Assembly (NCBI RefSeq): GCF_016583575.1
Contig: NZ_NRRG01000036.1
Span: 1 to 52,850, forward strand
Source: Thiocystis violacea
Lineage (GTDB): Bacteria; Pseudomonadota; Gammaproteobacteria; Chromatiales; Chromatiaceae
Length of the DNA stretch: 52,850 nucleotides
Reading direction: 5' to 3'
The notes under the pieces were generated by a model. It saw only the letters and a list, made by a program, of their open reading frames with translations, was not told where the DNA came from and ran no database searches. The position numbers were made by a program, and so were the translations under genes. Shown in pieces: positions 1 through 7,844 of the stretch. Position 1 is the first letter of the stretch, and each line of letters starts with the position of its first letter.

Positions 1-52
1 GGGCGAGGCTTGCGCCCCGCCCCCTTCGATTCACACCGAAACCAGCGTTACG

Positions 53-499
53 TTACGCCACCTGTTTGTCCTCACCCTCGAGCTTGCGGATCAGCGGGTA
101 GAGGTACTCGGTCTCGCGTTGCAGGCGGTCCATCACCAGGGCGAACATCTGCTCGGTGTCCTGTAGGAACGATGCGTGGTCGCTGATGGTCAGGGCGTGG
201 CGCTTCTGCGAGCACCATTGCTTGACGTAGGAGGCGAAGATGCGCTTGATCTCGGTCGAGCCGGACAGGAATCGGTTGGCCGTGTTCTTCACGGACTGAT
301 CCGGGTAGGAGATCAGTTTGCCGCAGAGTTCGCGGTCCACCAGTTCCATGTGCTCGCGCACGCGATTGGTCAGGTCGAAGAAAACGTCACAGGCCACGTC
401 CGTGTCGCACATGGAACGCTCGCGAACCAGGTAGAGGAAGACGTTCGAAAGCTCTGTAATCTTATGGTTTTGAGCGTGCAATTGGGCAAAGGCGACCAT
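53..499 (-). CDS. Hemerythrin-like (HHE) domain protein
   Basis: A 148-residue soluble, mostly helical protein. The spaced His/Glu pattern of a four-helix hemerythrin fold is visible: REHMELVDREL in the first half, then HASFLQDTEQMF and LQRETEYLYPLI near the C-terminus. Family members bind a di-iron centre that senses or carries O2, NO or other oxidants; which one applies here cannot be told. I chose the ATG at 499 because a strong Shine-Dalgarno (GGAGGAG) sits 7-8 bases upstream on the minus strand; the frame stays open to 628 but that extension is not hemerythrin-like. The gene stands alone, with its promoter presumably in 500-695. The family call is fairly sure, the ligand uncertain. Confidence 0.7.
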   Translation of the reverse strand: MVAFAQLHAQNHKITELSNVFLYLVRERSMCDTDVACDVFFDLTNRVREHMELVDRELCGKLISYPDQSVKNTANRFLSGSTEIKRIFASYVKQWCSQKRHALTISDHASFLQDTEQMFALVMDRLQRETEYLYPLIRKLEGEDKQVA

Positions 500-695
500 G
501 GTAGATACTCCTCCGGTCGATCGGTGGATAGCGGTAACGGTTATTTTTGGTGTTCCTAGGGAAGAGGCTCCCTGTCGGGATAGCTGGTGGCACAGGCCGC
601 GTTTGGTATCGTGGCTCAAGTAAACCATAGCGCTTTTCGTATCTTACGCGAAACGTCGGTGTGAATGTAGATTGCGCATGATCAATATTTATTTC

Positions 696-2291
696 TCAAG
701 CACCAACCAGCGGGAAGGTCACGGCGGTCGCGATGGCGAAAACGACCGCGTTGGCGATGGCGCCGACCATGGGATGGCCGACGCGCCGGTAGATCCAGCC
801 GCCGATGAGCCCGTAGACCAGGAAAAAGATCAGGATCGCGGGCACGATGATGATGAGAAAGAAGAGTTCGTTCAAGTTGAGCCCCACGGCCAGCAGCAGT
901 GACAGCAGGAACAGGAGCTTGGTCAGGGCATGCCCCCCGCGCGCCGCGCCCTCTCCGCGCGTCGCCCACTCGTCGGCACTGAAATAGACGAGGGTTCCGA
1001 TCAGCATCGCGATCACCACGCCGATGCGCTCCGGCCCTGGCAACAATGTGGTGACGAAGCGATCCGTCGTCAATCCGATCGCCAGCGTTCCGTAGGCGGT
1101 GGCCGCCAGGGTCGCCAGGATGAAGCCGCGCCATCCGAAAGCCCTCGGCTCGGCCGGCCGGGTCGCTTTGGGCGATCCCGACCAGACGCCGGATTTCATG
1201 ATCCAGAGCCCAAGCGCCGTGATGGCGCCATAGAGCGCGAAATGCAGGGCCAGGTAGTCGCCGACCAGGATCGGCAGGAAGTCGCTCGGCAGCTTCCAGA
1301 GGATCAGCGGCGTCAGCACCGCCGGGGCGAGCGCCACCGGCCACAGGCGACGCCAGCACAGGCCGGCGCCCAGCGGGCGGGTCGAGAGACGCGGCAGCAA
1401 CAGGGAGAGCGGCCAGGCCAGGACCACCAATCCAAGATAGAGCAGACCGAGCCAGGGACCGCGCTGGTCGAGATAGCCCTCGCCCGTGCGTCCGAACGTC
1501 TGGTCGAGCCAGGCGAGCGTCTCCGCGAGCCCCTCGCGGCTGTAGAGCACGCCGATGTGCTCGACTCCGTCGGCGAGGATCAGGCGGCGCGCGCGACCAT
1601 CCGCTGGCGCGCCCTGGGTGACGCCCTCCTCGGCCGCGCCCTCGCCGGCCTCCGCGAGGATCTTGAACCCTTGTTCATGCAGCATTCCCGGTTCGAGCGC
1701 GCCGTAGATCAGAAGCAGGTTGCTCAAACTCTCCGTGACGACCTGTTCGGAGAGATAGGGCGATAGCAGCACCATGGCCGACACCGACCCAGGATGGGCC
1801 TGCGCGTGATGGGCCAGCACATCGCCGGCCATGGAGTGTCCGACTAGGGCGAGCCGACCATCCGCGCCTGGCTCGGCCATCCCCAGGGCGATGGCCGGTT
1901 CCAGCCCGGCGAGCAGGACTTGCAGCCGCTTGTCCCGATCCATGAGGCTGGAGACGAAGGGGTTGGCGTTGCGGCCATGACCGGCGAAATCGAAGGTGAC
2001 CGCGATGTAGCCGTTGCGCGCCAGGGTGACCGCCTGGGGCTGCATGAGCGTCTGGGAACCGGCGAAGCCGTGGGCGATGACCACCACCGGGGCGGAGACC
2101 AGACCAGACGGACGGTAGAGCGTGACCGGAACCGTTCCGACCCAGGCGCGCGTGACCTGGAGCCCCTGCGTGCCCGCGAGCAGTTGCGAGAGCCCGACGG
2201 CGATCGCCAGGGAGGCCGCCAGGGCGAGAACCAGGGCGAGGCGACAGCGGCCCCGGCAACGCGCCAGGCTGGCCGAAATGATCCGATGCAT
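696..2291 (-). CDS. Membrane-anchored alpha/beta hydrolase with C-terminal transmembrane domain
   Basis: A 531-residue protein in two parts. After an N-terminal signal-anchor helix (about residues 17-40) comes an alpha/beta-hydrolase domain with an oxyanion-type HGFAG (74-78), a DFAGHG turn (101-106) and the nucleophile elbow GHSMAG (151-156, Ser153); DGVEH near residue 240 may supply the catalytic His. The second half (about 280-531) has six or so hydrophobic segments with Arg-rich loops, so it is an integral membrane domain. The hydrolase domain probably faces the periplasm. Known relatives are annotated only as alpha/beta hydrolases, and the substrate is unknown. No operon partner is visible; the neighbour at 2437 is divergent. 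Confidence 0.7.
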   Translation of the reverse strand: MHRIISASLARCRGRCRLALVLALAASLAIAVGLSQLLAGTQGLQVTRAWVGTVPVTLYRPSGLVSAPVVVIAHGFAGSQTLMQPQAVTLARNGYIAVTFDFAGHGRNANPFVSSLMDRDKRLQVLLAGLEPAIALGMAEPGADGRLALVGHSMAGDVLAHHAQAHPGSVSAMVLLSPYLSEQVVTESLSNLLLIYGALEPGMLHEQGFKILAEAGEGAAEEGVTQGAPADGRARRLILADGVEHIGVLYSREGLAETLAWLDQTFGRTGEGYLDQRGPWLGLLYLGLVVLAWPLSLLLPRLSTRPLGAGLCWRRLWPVALAPAVLTPLILWKLPSDFLPILVGDYLALHFALYGAITALGLWIMKSGVWSGSPKATRPAEPRAFGWRGFILATLAATAYGTLAIGLTTDRFVTTLLPGPERIGVVIAMLIGTLVYFSADEWATRGEGAARGGHALTKLLFLLSLLLAVGLNLNELFFLIIIVPAILIFFLVYGLIGGWIYRRVGHPMVGAIANAVVFAIATAVTFPLVGA

Positions 2292-2436
2292 TGAGTTTTC
2301 CGATCCGAGTAGGTGAATGAGGCGGGTCGATGGGCACCCGAGGCCGCTTTCCGAGTCGGTCTTGTACCCACCCTGGCCTCCGAGGGTTACACTTCCGGCT
2401 GTTCCTGAATCCGTCTCGCCGAGGAGCGATCAACCC

Positions 2437-2637
2437 ATGCTAGACAAGAAATTACTGGATATCCTCGTCTGCCCCGTTACCAAGGGGCCGCTGATCCTGG
2501 ACAAGGGGCGTGGCGAACTCATTTCGCTGTCCGCTCAACTGGCCTATCCGATTCGCGACGATATCCCGATCATGCTCGAGGAGGAAGCCCGACGGCTCTC
2601 GCTCGATGAGATGGACGCCTATCGCCAGGCCCGTTAG
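2437..2637 (+). CDS. Trm112-family zinc-ribbon-like protein (YcaR type)
   Basis: A 66-residue protein with the Trm112/UPF0434 signature [13 protein letters not shown] at the N-terminus and [13 protein letters not shown] in the middle. Eukaryotic Trm112 activates methyltransferases; bacterial members are small and often sit beside kdsB or lpxK in lipopolysaccharide loci, which is not the case here. Only one cysteine of the ribbon (in VCPV) is obvious, as in many proteobacterial members. The ATG at 2437 follows GAGGAG at a good spacing; an in-frame start at 2317 would add a non-conserved tail. Family assignment is firm, cellular role open. Confidence 0.8.
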   Translation: MLDKKLLDILVCPVTKGPLILDKGRGELISLSAQLAYPIRDDIPIMLEEEARRLSLDEMDAYRQAR

Positions 2638-2752
2638 CCAGCGGCAGGACGCGCGATATCTGGCCGGCGATCGCGGATAGCCGGCCAGGGCTTGGAGAAC
2701 GTGGCCGGACTTTCGCCAAGGCGGATGGCACGGGAATTGTCGAGGCGTCCTG

Positions 2753-3907
2753 TTGAAAAGACTCTTTTCCCATCCGACCGATCCCCTGGCCCAGCGCATC
2801 CGCGCGCTCAAGGTCGAGCATGCCTATCGCCAGCTCCCAACGTCCCTGCTCGTCAACACGATCAACGGCCTGATCCTGGTCCTGCTTCTTTGGGGCTCGA
2901 TCGACGTGGAACGCTTGCTGGGCTGGTTGCTGCTCCTCTATGCGGTCACCCTGGTCAGGCTTTGGTGGCTCCGTCGCTATCTCGCCACGAACGATCAGAC
3001 GACCCCGGCCGTCATCGCCTGGAGGATTTTGTTCGCTGTCGGCGCCCTGGCCTCGGGTCTGACCTGGGGCTCGGCCGCCCTGCTCCTCTTTCACCCCGAC
3101 TCCTTGAACCATCAGATCTTCCTGGCCTTCGCCCTGGGAGGAATGGTGGCTGGGGCCTTGCCTCTGCTCTCGGCCCTGCCGCCCGCCTTTCCCTTGTTCG
3201 CCATTCCGGTCAGCCTGCCGATCCTGGTCCAACTCTTCCTCCAGGGCGAACGCCTGCCGGTCACGATGGCGATCCTGTTCCTGATCTTCACCGTCGCCAT
3301 GCTCGTATCCTCGACCCAATTCAGTCGGATCTTCCGGGAGTCGGTCGAACTGCGACTCAGACTGAAATCCTCCATCGAGGAAAAAAGACAGCAGGCCCTG
3401 CTGGCACGCCTCGACACACTCACCGGCATCGCCAATCGGCGTCATTTCGATGAAGCCCTGGAGAGCGAATGGAAACGCGGCGCACGGATGCACACCCCGC
3501 TCGCGATGATCATCGCCGACGTCGATTACTTCAAACGCTATAACGATCACCTGGGCCACGTCGCCGGCGATAGCTGTCTGACGCGGGTCGCCCAGACCAT
3601 GGCGACGGCGGCCAGACGCCCCGGCGACCTGGTCGCGCGGATCGGCGGCGAGGAATTCGCCTTCCTGCTGCCCAATACCTCGTTGCGAGACGCCGCCCTG
3701 ATCGCGGAGCGCGTGCGCGAGGATCTGTTGGAGGAGCGGATTCCACACCCCGCCTCGCCGGTGGCCGATCGGATCACCCTCAGTCTGGGCGTGGCCAGCC
3801 TGATCCCCGACGATGGCGCCACCAAATCGGATCTCGTCAAGGCCGCCGACGCGGCGCTCTATCGGGCCAAGCAGGCGGGTCGCGATCGATTCGCCATGAT
3901 GACCTGA
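2753..3907 (+). CDS. Membrane-bound GGDEF diguanylate cyclase
   Basis: A 384-residue protein predicted to make cyclic di-GMP from two GTP at the inner membrane. Residues about 35-185 contain five or six hydrophobic helices; a short coiled linker (195-218) leads to the GGDEF domain (219-384). The active-site loop is GGEEF (298-302), the metal-binding stretch is IIADVDYFKRYND (about 253-265), and the inhibitory I-site RPGD (289-292) is intact exactly five residues before GGEEF, so product inhibition is likely. There is no EAL or extra sensor domain. The first codon is TTG at 2753 with GAGGCG upstream; no suitable ATG exists before the first membrane segment, so the start is somewhat uncertain. 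Confidence 0.88.
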   Translation: MKRLFSHPTDPLAQRIRALKVEHAYRQLPTSLLVNTINGLILVLLLWGSIDVERLLGWLLLLYAVTLVRLWWLRRYLATNDQTTPAVIAWRILFAVGALASGLTWGSAALLLFHPDSLNHQIFLAFALGGMVAGALPLLSALPPAFPLFAIPVSLPILVQLFLQGERLPVTMAILFLIFTVAMLVSSTQFSRIFRESVELRLRLKSSIEEKRQQALLARLDTLTGIANRRHFDEALESEWKRGARMHTPLAMIIADVDYFKRYNDHLGHVAGDSCLTRVAQTMATAARRPGDLVARIGGEEFAFLLPNTSLRDAALIAERVREDLLEERIPHPASPVADRITLSLGVASLIPDDGATKSDLVKAADAALYRAKQAGRDRFAMMT

Positions 3908-3940
3908 ATCAAAAGCCGCCGGGGCGCATCGCGCCCCTAT

Positions 3941-4132
3941 CGGGTGCGACCAAAAGTGGGTAGTACCTTGATTCGTAGGATGACGACAAGCATGACGACA
4001 AACGAGCCCCCCGTGGGAGCGGCTTTTAGCCGCGACGAGCGCCGACGCGAGGTTTTTCGCGGCTAAAAGCCGCTCCCACGAAATCCTATCGATTGGGGCG
4101 CTACCCAAAAGTGATGCGTACCGGCCATCACA
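3941..4132. repeat. REP-like palindrome flanked by a dispersed repeat
   Basis: A perfect 24-bp inverted repeat (4012-4035 and 4057-4080, beginning CGTGGGAGCGGC) with a 21-nt loop. It is the type of palindrome that gammaproteobacterial genomes carry in many copies (REP/BIME). On both sides lie related short sequences with the core CCAAAAGTG followed by GTACC (about 3948-3976 and 4096-4123); a relative recurs at about 40714-40748. It sits between two convergent genes, the GGDEF gene and the PEP carboxykinase gene, and could also act as a bidirectional transcription stop, though no T-tract follows. Confidence 0.75.
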
Positions 4133-4139
4133 CAACCTC

Positions 4140-7100
4140 TCAGGCCGCTCGGCGCTCCTCGACGACCCCGATCTGGCGGGCGGGTTGCAGGGGATCCGCT
4201 CCCAGTGTGCCGACCAGGGCGTCCAGATAGGCGGGATCCCGCGCCCTGGCGAGTTGGGCCTTGGCGCGCTCCAGACGCGCGGCGGCGTCCAGACGATCGG
4301 CCTCGTCGGCGTAATGGCTCAGCTCCAGGAACTGCTGGAGGTTGAACACCAGACGCCGGGCGAGTTGGACATCGCGCGCCTGCTTGACCTCCAGCCGCTC
4401 GCGATACCAGTCCGAGGCCAGCAGCGACTCGCGCGAGAAGAGATCCCGGACGGCGGGATCGCGGATGGTGCGCCCCTGATGATGACCCTCGGCCATGATG
4501 TGGATCAGGGCTTGGAGCGGCGGGCAGGCATCCTCGATGCTGCCGTCCTCCAGATAGCGCCGCGCGACCCGCTCCTGCGCCTCGCGGATATTCTCGACGC
4601 CATCCACGAAGACCCCGAGATCCTGGGTCTCGGGACGCAGGATGGCCGGGGTGAAGACCGCCTGGGGGTTATCGAAGATCTTGCCGAGGAAGTGGGCGAC
4701 GAAACGCTCGGTGATCCGATAACCCAGCCGACTCGCCAGCACCTGGCGACCCTGGTAGTCGAAGTCTTTCAGCGGTTCCAGATAGCCGTGCTCGATCAGA
4801 TAGGCGGGATCGCGCTCCTGCTCCGAGAGCCGCGCCCAGATCTCCGGAATCAAGAGGGACACGTCATGGGCGACCTTGACGTCCGGCCCGATGTAGCCGG
4901 CGGAGCTGGAGAAGCCCGCGTAGCCGGTCAGGATGTAGGAGACCAGGGCGTTGTTGAGGTCCACGGTCGGGCGCAGGGCGTTGAACGGGGCCTTGGTGAG
5001 CGCGCCCTCGCTACCGGCCCCGGTGGTCGAGGGGGATTTGCCGGTCAGGGAGCAGATGAAATCCATGAAAAGCTCTGGAAGCTCTTGATAGTGGATGGGG
5101 TTGTAGACCGCCAGCGCGCGCACGCCGGGTTCCGGCGGATTGTTGCGCCGTCCGGTGAGGACCGCGTTCACCGGGTGGCCGATGGGGACATCGAGCGGCA
5201 GTTTGCGATGAAAGCGGGCGCCGATCTCGGCGACATAGGCGCGCATCGGATCGACCAGGTCCGGACGGATCTGGAGATAGCGCGGATTCTTGGACGGCTT
5301 GCCGTCGACCAGCCGGGGATGGGCGGAAGAGACCACGGCGACCCGATCGCGCGCCGCCTGCTCCAGACGCTCGCGCATGGGCGCGCTGAACTTGCCCAGG
5401 GTCAGGACATCGTTCACCACCGCGTCCAGTGACTCGCCCTCCAAGGGCTCGTAGTTGGCCATGAAGTTGCCGGGCTGGGCCATCTCCAGCTCGGTCTGGC
5501 GGTCGAAGCCTGGAAGGATGGCGTCATCGGGACGCTGGAACAGCCGGTACTCGCAGTTCTTGGTCAGCTTGACGCTCTGGCCGGAGGCGCGGATCGCCGC
5601 CTTGCAGCCCTTGAGCGACTTGGCCGGAACCACGACCGAGGCGGTGATGTCGTCCTCCATCTGCACCTTCTCGGCGGCGATGAAGTCCTGACGCAGCTTG
5701 AAGGTGCGCCACTTGCCATCCAGGTCGAATCCGACCCGCAGATAGGAGGCGACGATGCGCCGATCGAACGCCTTGAGTTCGTGCCCCGGCGCGCCGTCCA
5801 CCTCGTCCACCGAGAAATAGCCGCGCCAGTTGTCGCCCCACTCCCGACGATAGAGACGTTTGATCATGAAGGTCAGCGCCAGCAGACGCGGCGGGGTCTC
5901 TTGCAGCCAGGCGTTGAATTCCGGCCGGTAGCTCGGCGATGGGGTGAGGAGTTTGATGACCGATCCGAGACTGCGCTCCGGGGACAGGGGTTTGCGCCGG
6001 GGATCGCGATCCTCGTGCTCGTAGCCTGGCCGGAAGCGGTCCTGGTAATCGCGTTCGAGGATTTCCTGAACGCGGTCCAGATCCCGGCCCAGATCGTCCA
6101 CGAAAATGGGGCCGTAGAGCACGGCATCGTTCAGCGACTTGGAGATCTCCGACTTGCCGCCGCCCGACACGGTGCAGGGCTTATGGCAGAAGGTTCCTTC
6201 CGGCTGGGTTCCGATCAGGCGCCAGGACGGCGCGCCCGGATGCTGGCGCATCTCGATGCGGTAGCCATTGGGCTGGACATAGATCCGGTCCGGTCGCAGA
6301 CGGATCGACTGGGTGACGCCCTCCCTGTCCCAGGTGATGCTCTGGGCATTGAGATCCATGCGCAGCGCCTGCGGGACATAAATGATCCGCGGAAAACGTC
6401 GATCGATGCCGTAACCCTCGGGTCGCGGATCCATCAGATCGCCATAGCGCGCGAGCGTGTCGGCGAAATCATATCCCGGCTCGCGGGTGGTGCTGCCCAC
6501 CCCGAACTCCTCGCCGTGATTGATCCGGGGGAAGGCGAGCGCCCCGCCGGCATGCTCCTCCTCCGCCAGCCCGAAGAGGTTGGCGGCGAAGCTGATCTGG
6601 GTCTTGACCTCTTTCTTGCAGTAGCCGAAGTAGTTGTCCGCCAGCAGGGTGAAGATGACTCCGGAGGCATCGCGGGCGGTGAGCTTGAACGCCTGACCGT
6701 CGTTATAGCGCTCCTCGGGGTCGCGCCAGCACATACCGTCCCGGCGCTGACGCTCGCTGGCCTGATCCCAGCGAGGCAGACCCAACGCCTGCTTGGTGAG
6801 CGCGGTCAGGTGCGGCGCGAGCAGGACGCAGCCGCTATGGCCGGACCAGTGATCCACGTCGAGCGCGGCATCGAACTCGGCGAGATGGGGGTTACCACCA
6901 TTGCCGAAGATGCTCTCGACGAAGTCCAGATTGGAGACCAGATTGCCGGGGGCGAAAAAGCGGATCTCCATGTTCTTCTCGGGCTGGAACCCCGGCACCT
7001 CGGGACAGATCACCGGGCGCAGCAGCAGCGAGACGAACATCCGCGCGGGCCGTTCCTGATTGGCCGAGAAGGGGATGGTCATCAGATCCGCCGGGGGCTG

Positions 7101-7658
7101 GAGCGCGGCCTCCAGCATCCGGGCGAACACCGCCTTGGGCACCGCCTTCTTGTCTCCAGGGATCGGCAGGCCGCCCTCGGCGACGTGGAAGGAGCCCTCG
7201 GTGGTGCGCCGGTCGCTCGCCGGGTTGTGCAGCACACCCTGGGCGACGCGGTAGCTGGAGACGATATCGGAGTGAAAGCGGTCGCTATCGATGGGGATCG
7301 ATAGCTCGCGCGCCAGACCATGACGGTCGAGGATGAACGACTGGACCGGAAGGGTCGGAGTTCGATCCAGCTCCAGTTCCTCGAAATAGCGGTTGAGGAA
7401 GTCCTGAAGGCGTCGATCCACCGGACAGTGATAGGACGACAGCAGACGATTCTTCTCGCGATAACTCAGCAGCAGGTCATGCGCGATCTCGATGAACCGG
7501 GCCGTCTCGCCGACGCCGCACGAAGGCTGACCGGACGAGACCAGCTTGAGGTTGATGTACAACTGGAGGTCTTGGCGCTCCTGCGACGTCAATCCTTCCG
7601 GACCCTGGTCGGTGGAAGCCTCCTGGGGGTCGAAGCCAAGCTCGCGGATGGTGGGCAT
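4140..7658 (-). CDS. Probable PPi-type phosphoenolpyruvate carboxykinase
   Basis: A very large (1172-residue) cytoplasmic protein without signal peptide or membrane segment. I recognise it from length and overall pattern as the diphosphate-dependent PEP carboxykinase family (EC 4.1.1.38), which interconverts PEP, CO2 and phosphate with oxaloacetate and pyrophosphate; members from propionibacteria and Entamoeba are about 1100-1150 residues, roughly twice the ATP/GTP enzymes. Visible landmarks are CTVSGGGKSEISKSL in the middle third and a phosphate-loop-like TGKSPSTTGAGSEG in the last third. The gene is monocistronic, 186 bases downstream of rapA in the same direction. Family identity rests on recall of the family's features, not on an alignment. 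Confidence 0.6.
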   Translation of the reverse strand: MPTIRELGFDPQEASTDQGPEGLTSQERQDLQLYINLKLVSSGQPSCGVGETARFIEIAHDLLLSYREKNRLLSSYHCPVDRRLQDFLNRYFEELELDRTPTLPVQSFILDRHGLARELSIPIDSDRFHSDIVSSYRVAQGVLHNPASDRRTTEGSFHVAEGGLPIPGDKKAVPKAVFARMLEAALQPPADLMTIPFSANQERPARMFVSLLLRPVICPEVPGFQPEKNMEIRFFAPGNLVSNLDFVESIFGNGGNPHLAEFDAALDVDHWSGHSGCVLLAPHLTALTKQALGLPRWDQASERQRRDGMCWRDPEERYNDGQAFKLTARDASGVIFTLLADNYFGYCKKEVKTQISFAANLFGLAEEEHAGGALAFPRINHGEEFGVGSTTREPGYDFADTLARYGDLMDPRPEGYGIDRRFPRIIYVPQALRMDLNAQSITWDREGVTQSIRLRPDRIYVQPNGYRIEMRQHPGAPSWRLIGTQPEGTFCHKPCTVSGGGKSEISKSLNDAVLYGPIFVDDLGRDLDRVQEILERDYQDRFRPGYEHEDRDPRRKPLSPERSLGSVIKLLTPSPSYRPEFNAWLQETPPRLLALTFMIKRLYRREWGDNWRGYFSVDEVDGAPGHELKAFDRRIVASYLRVGFDLDGKWRTFKLRQDFIAAEKVQMEDDITASVVVPAKSLKGCKAAIRASGQSVKLTKNCEYRLFQRPDDAILPGFDRQTELEMAQPGNFMANYEPLEGESLDAVVNDVLTLGKFSAPMRERLEQAARDRVAVVSSAHPRLVDGKPSKNPRYLQIRPDLVDPMRAYVAEIGARFHRKLPLDVPIGHPVNAVLTGRRNNPPEPGVRALAVYNPIHYQELPELFMDFICSLTGKSPSTTGAGSEGALTKAPFNALRPTVDLNNALVSYILTGYAGFSSSAGYIGPDVKVAHDVSLLIPEIWARLSEQERDPAYLIEHGYLEPLKDFDYQGRQVLASRLGYRITERFVAHFLGKIFDNPQAVFTPAILRPETQDLGVFVDGVENIREAQERVARRYLEDGSIEDACPPLQALIHIMAEGHHQGRTIRDPAVRDLFSRESLLASDWYRERLEVKQARDVQLARRLVFNLQQFLELSHYADEADRLDAAARLERAKAQLARARDPAYLDALVGTLGADPLQPARQIGVVEERRAA

Positions 7659-7844
7659 CTATCGGATTTCCTGTATGAAGCGCGGCGTTTGGATTTCAAA
7701 AGCAAATATGGCGCCAACGCCTGTCGAAGCGGCGAGAAACAAGGGGATGGCTGGCTGGGCAGGGTGTGCGGCCTCGGATCGAGTCGCACCTCGATGGTGC
7801 GGGCGATACCAAGGCGGGGGCTTCGATCCCGTCGGGAATCCGGC

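Noticed and set aside
2570-4135. A 521-codon open frame on the strand opposite the GGDEF gene
   Set aside because: It is antisense to a well-supported gene, low in hydrophobic residues and has no family features; GC-rich DNA commonly gives such frames.
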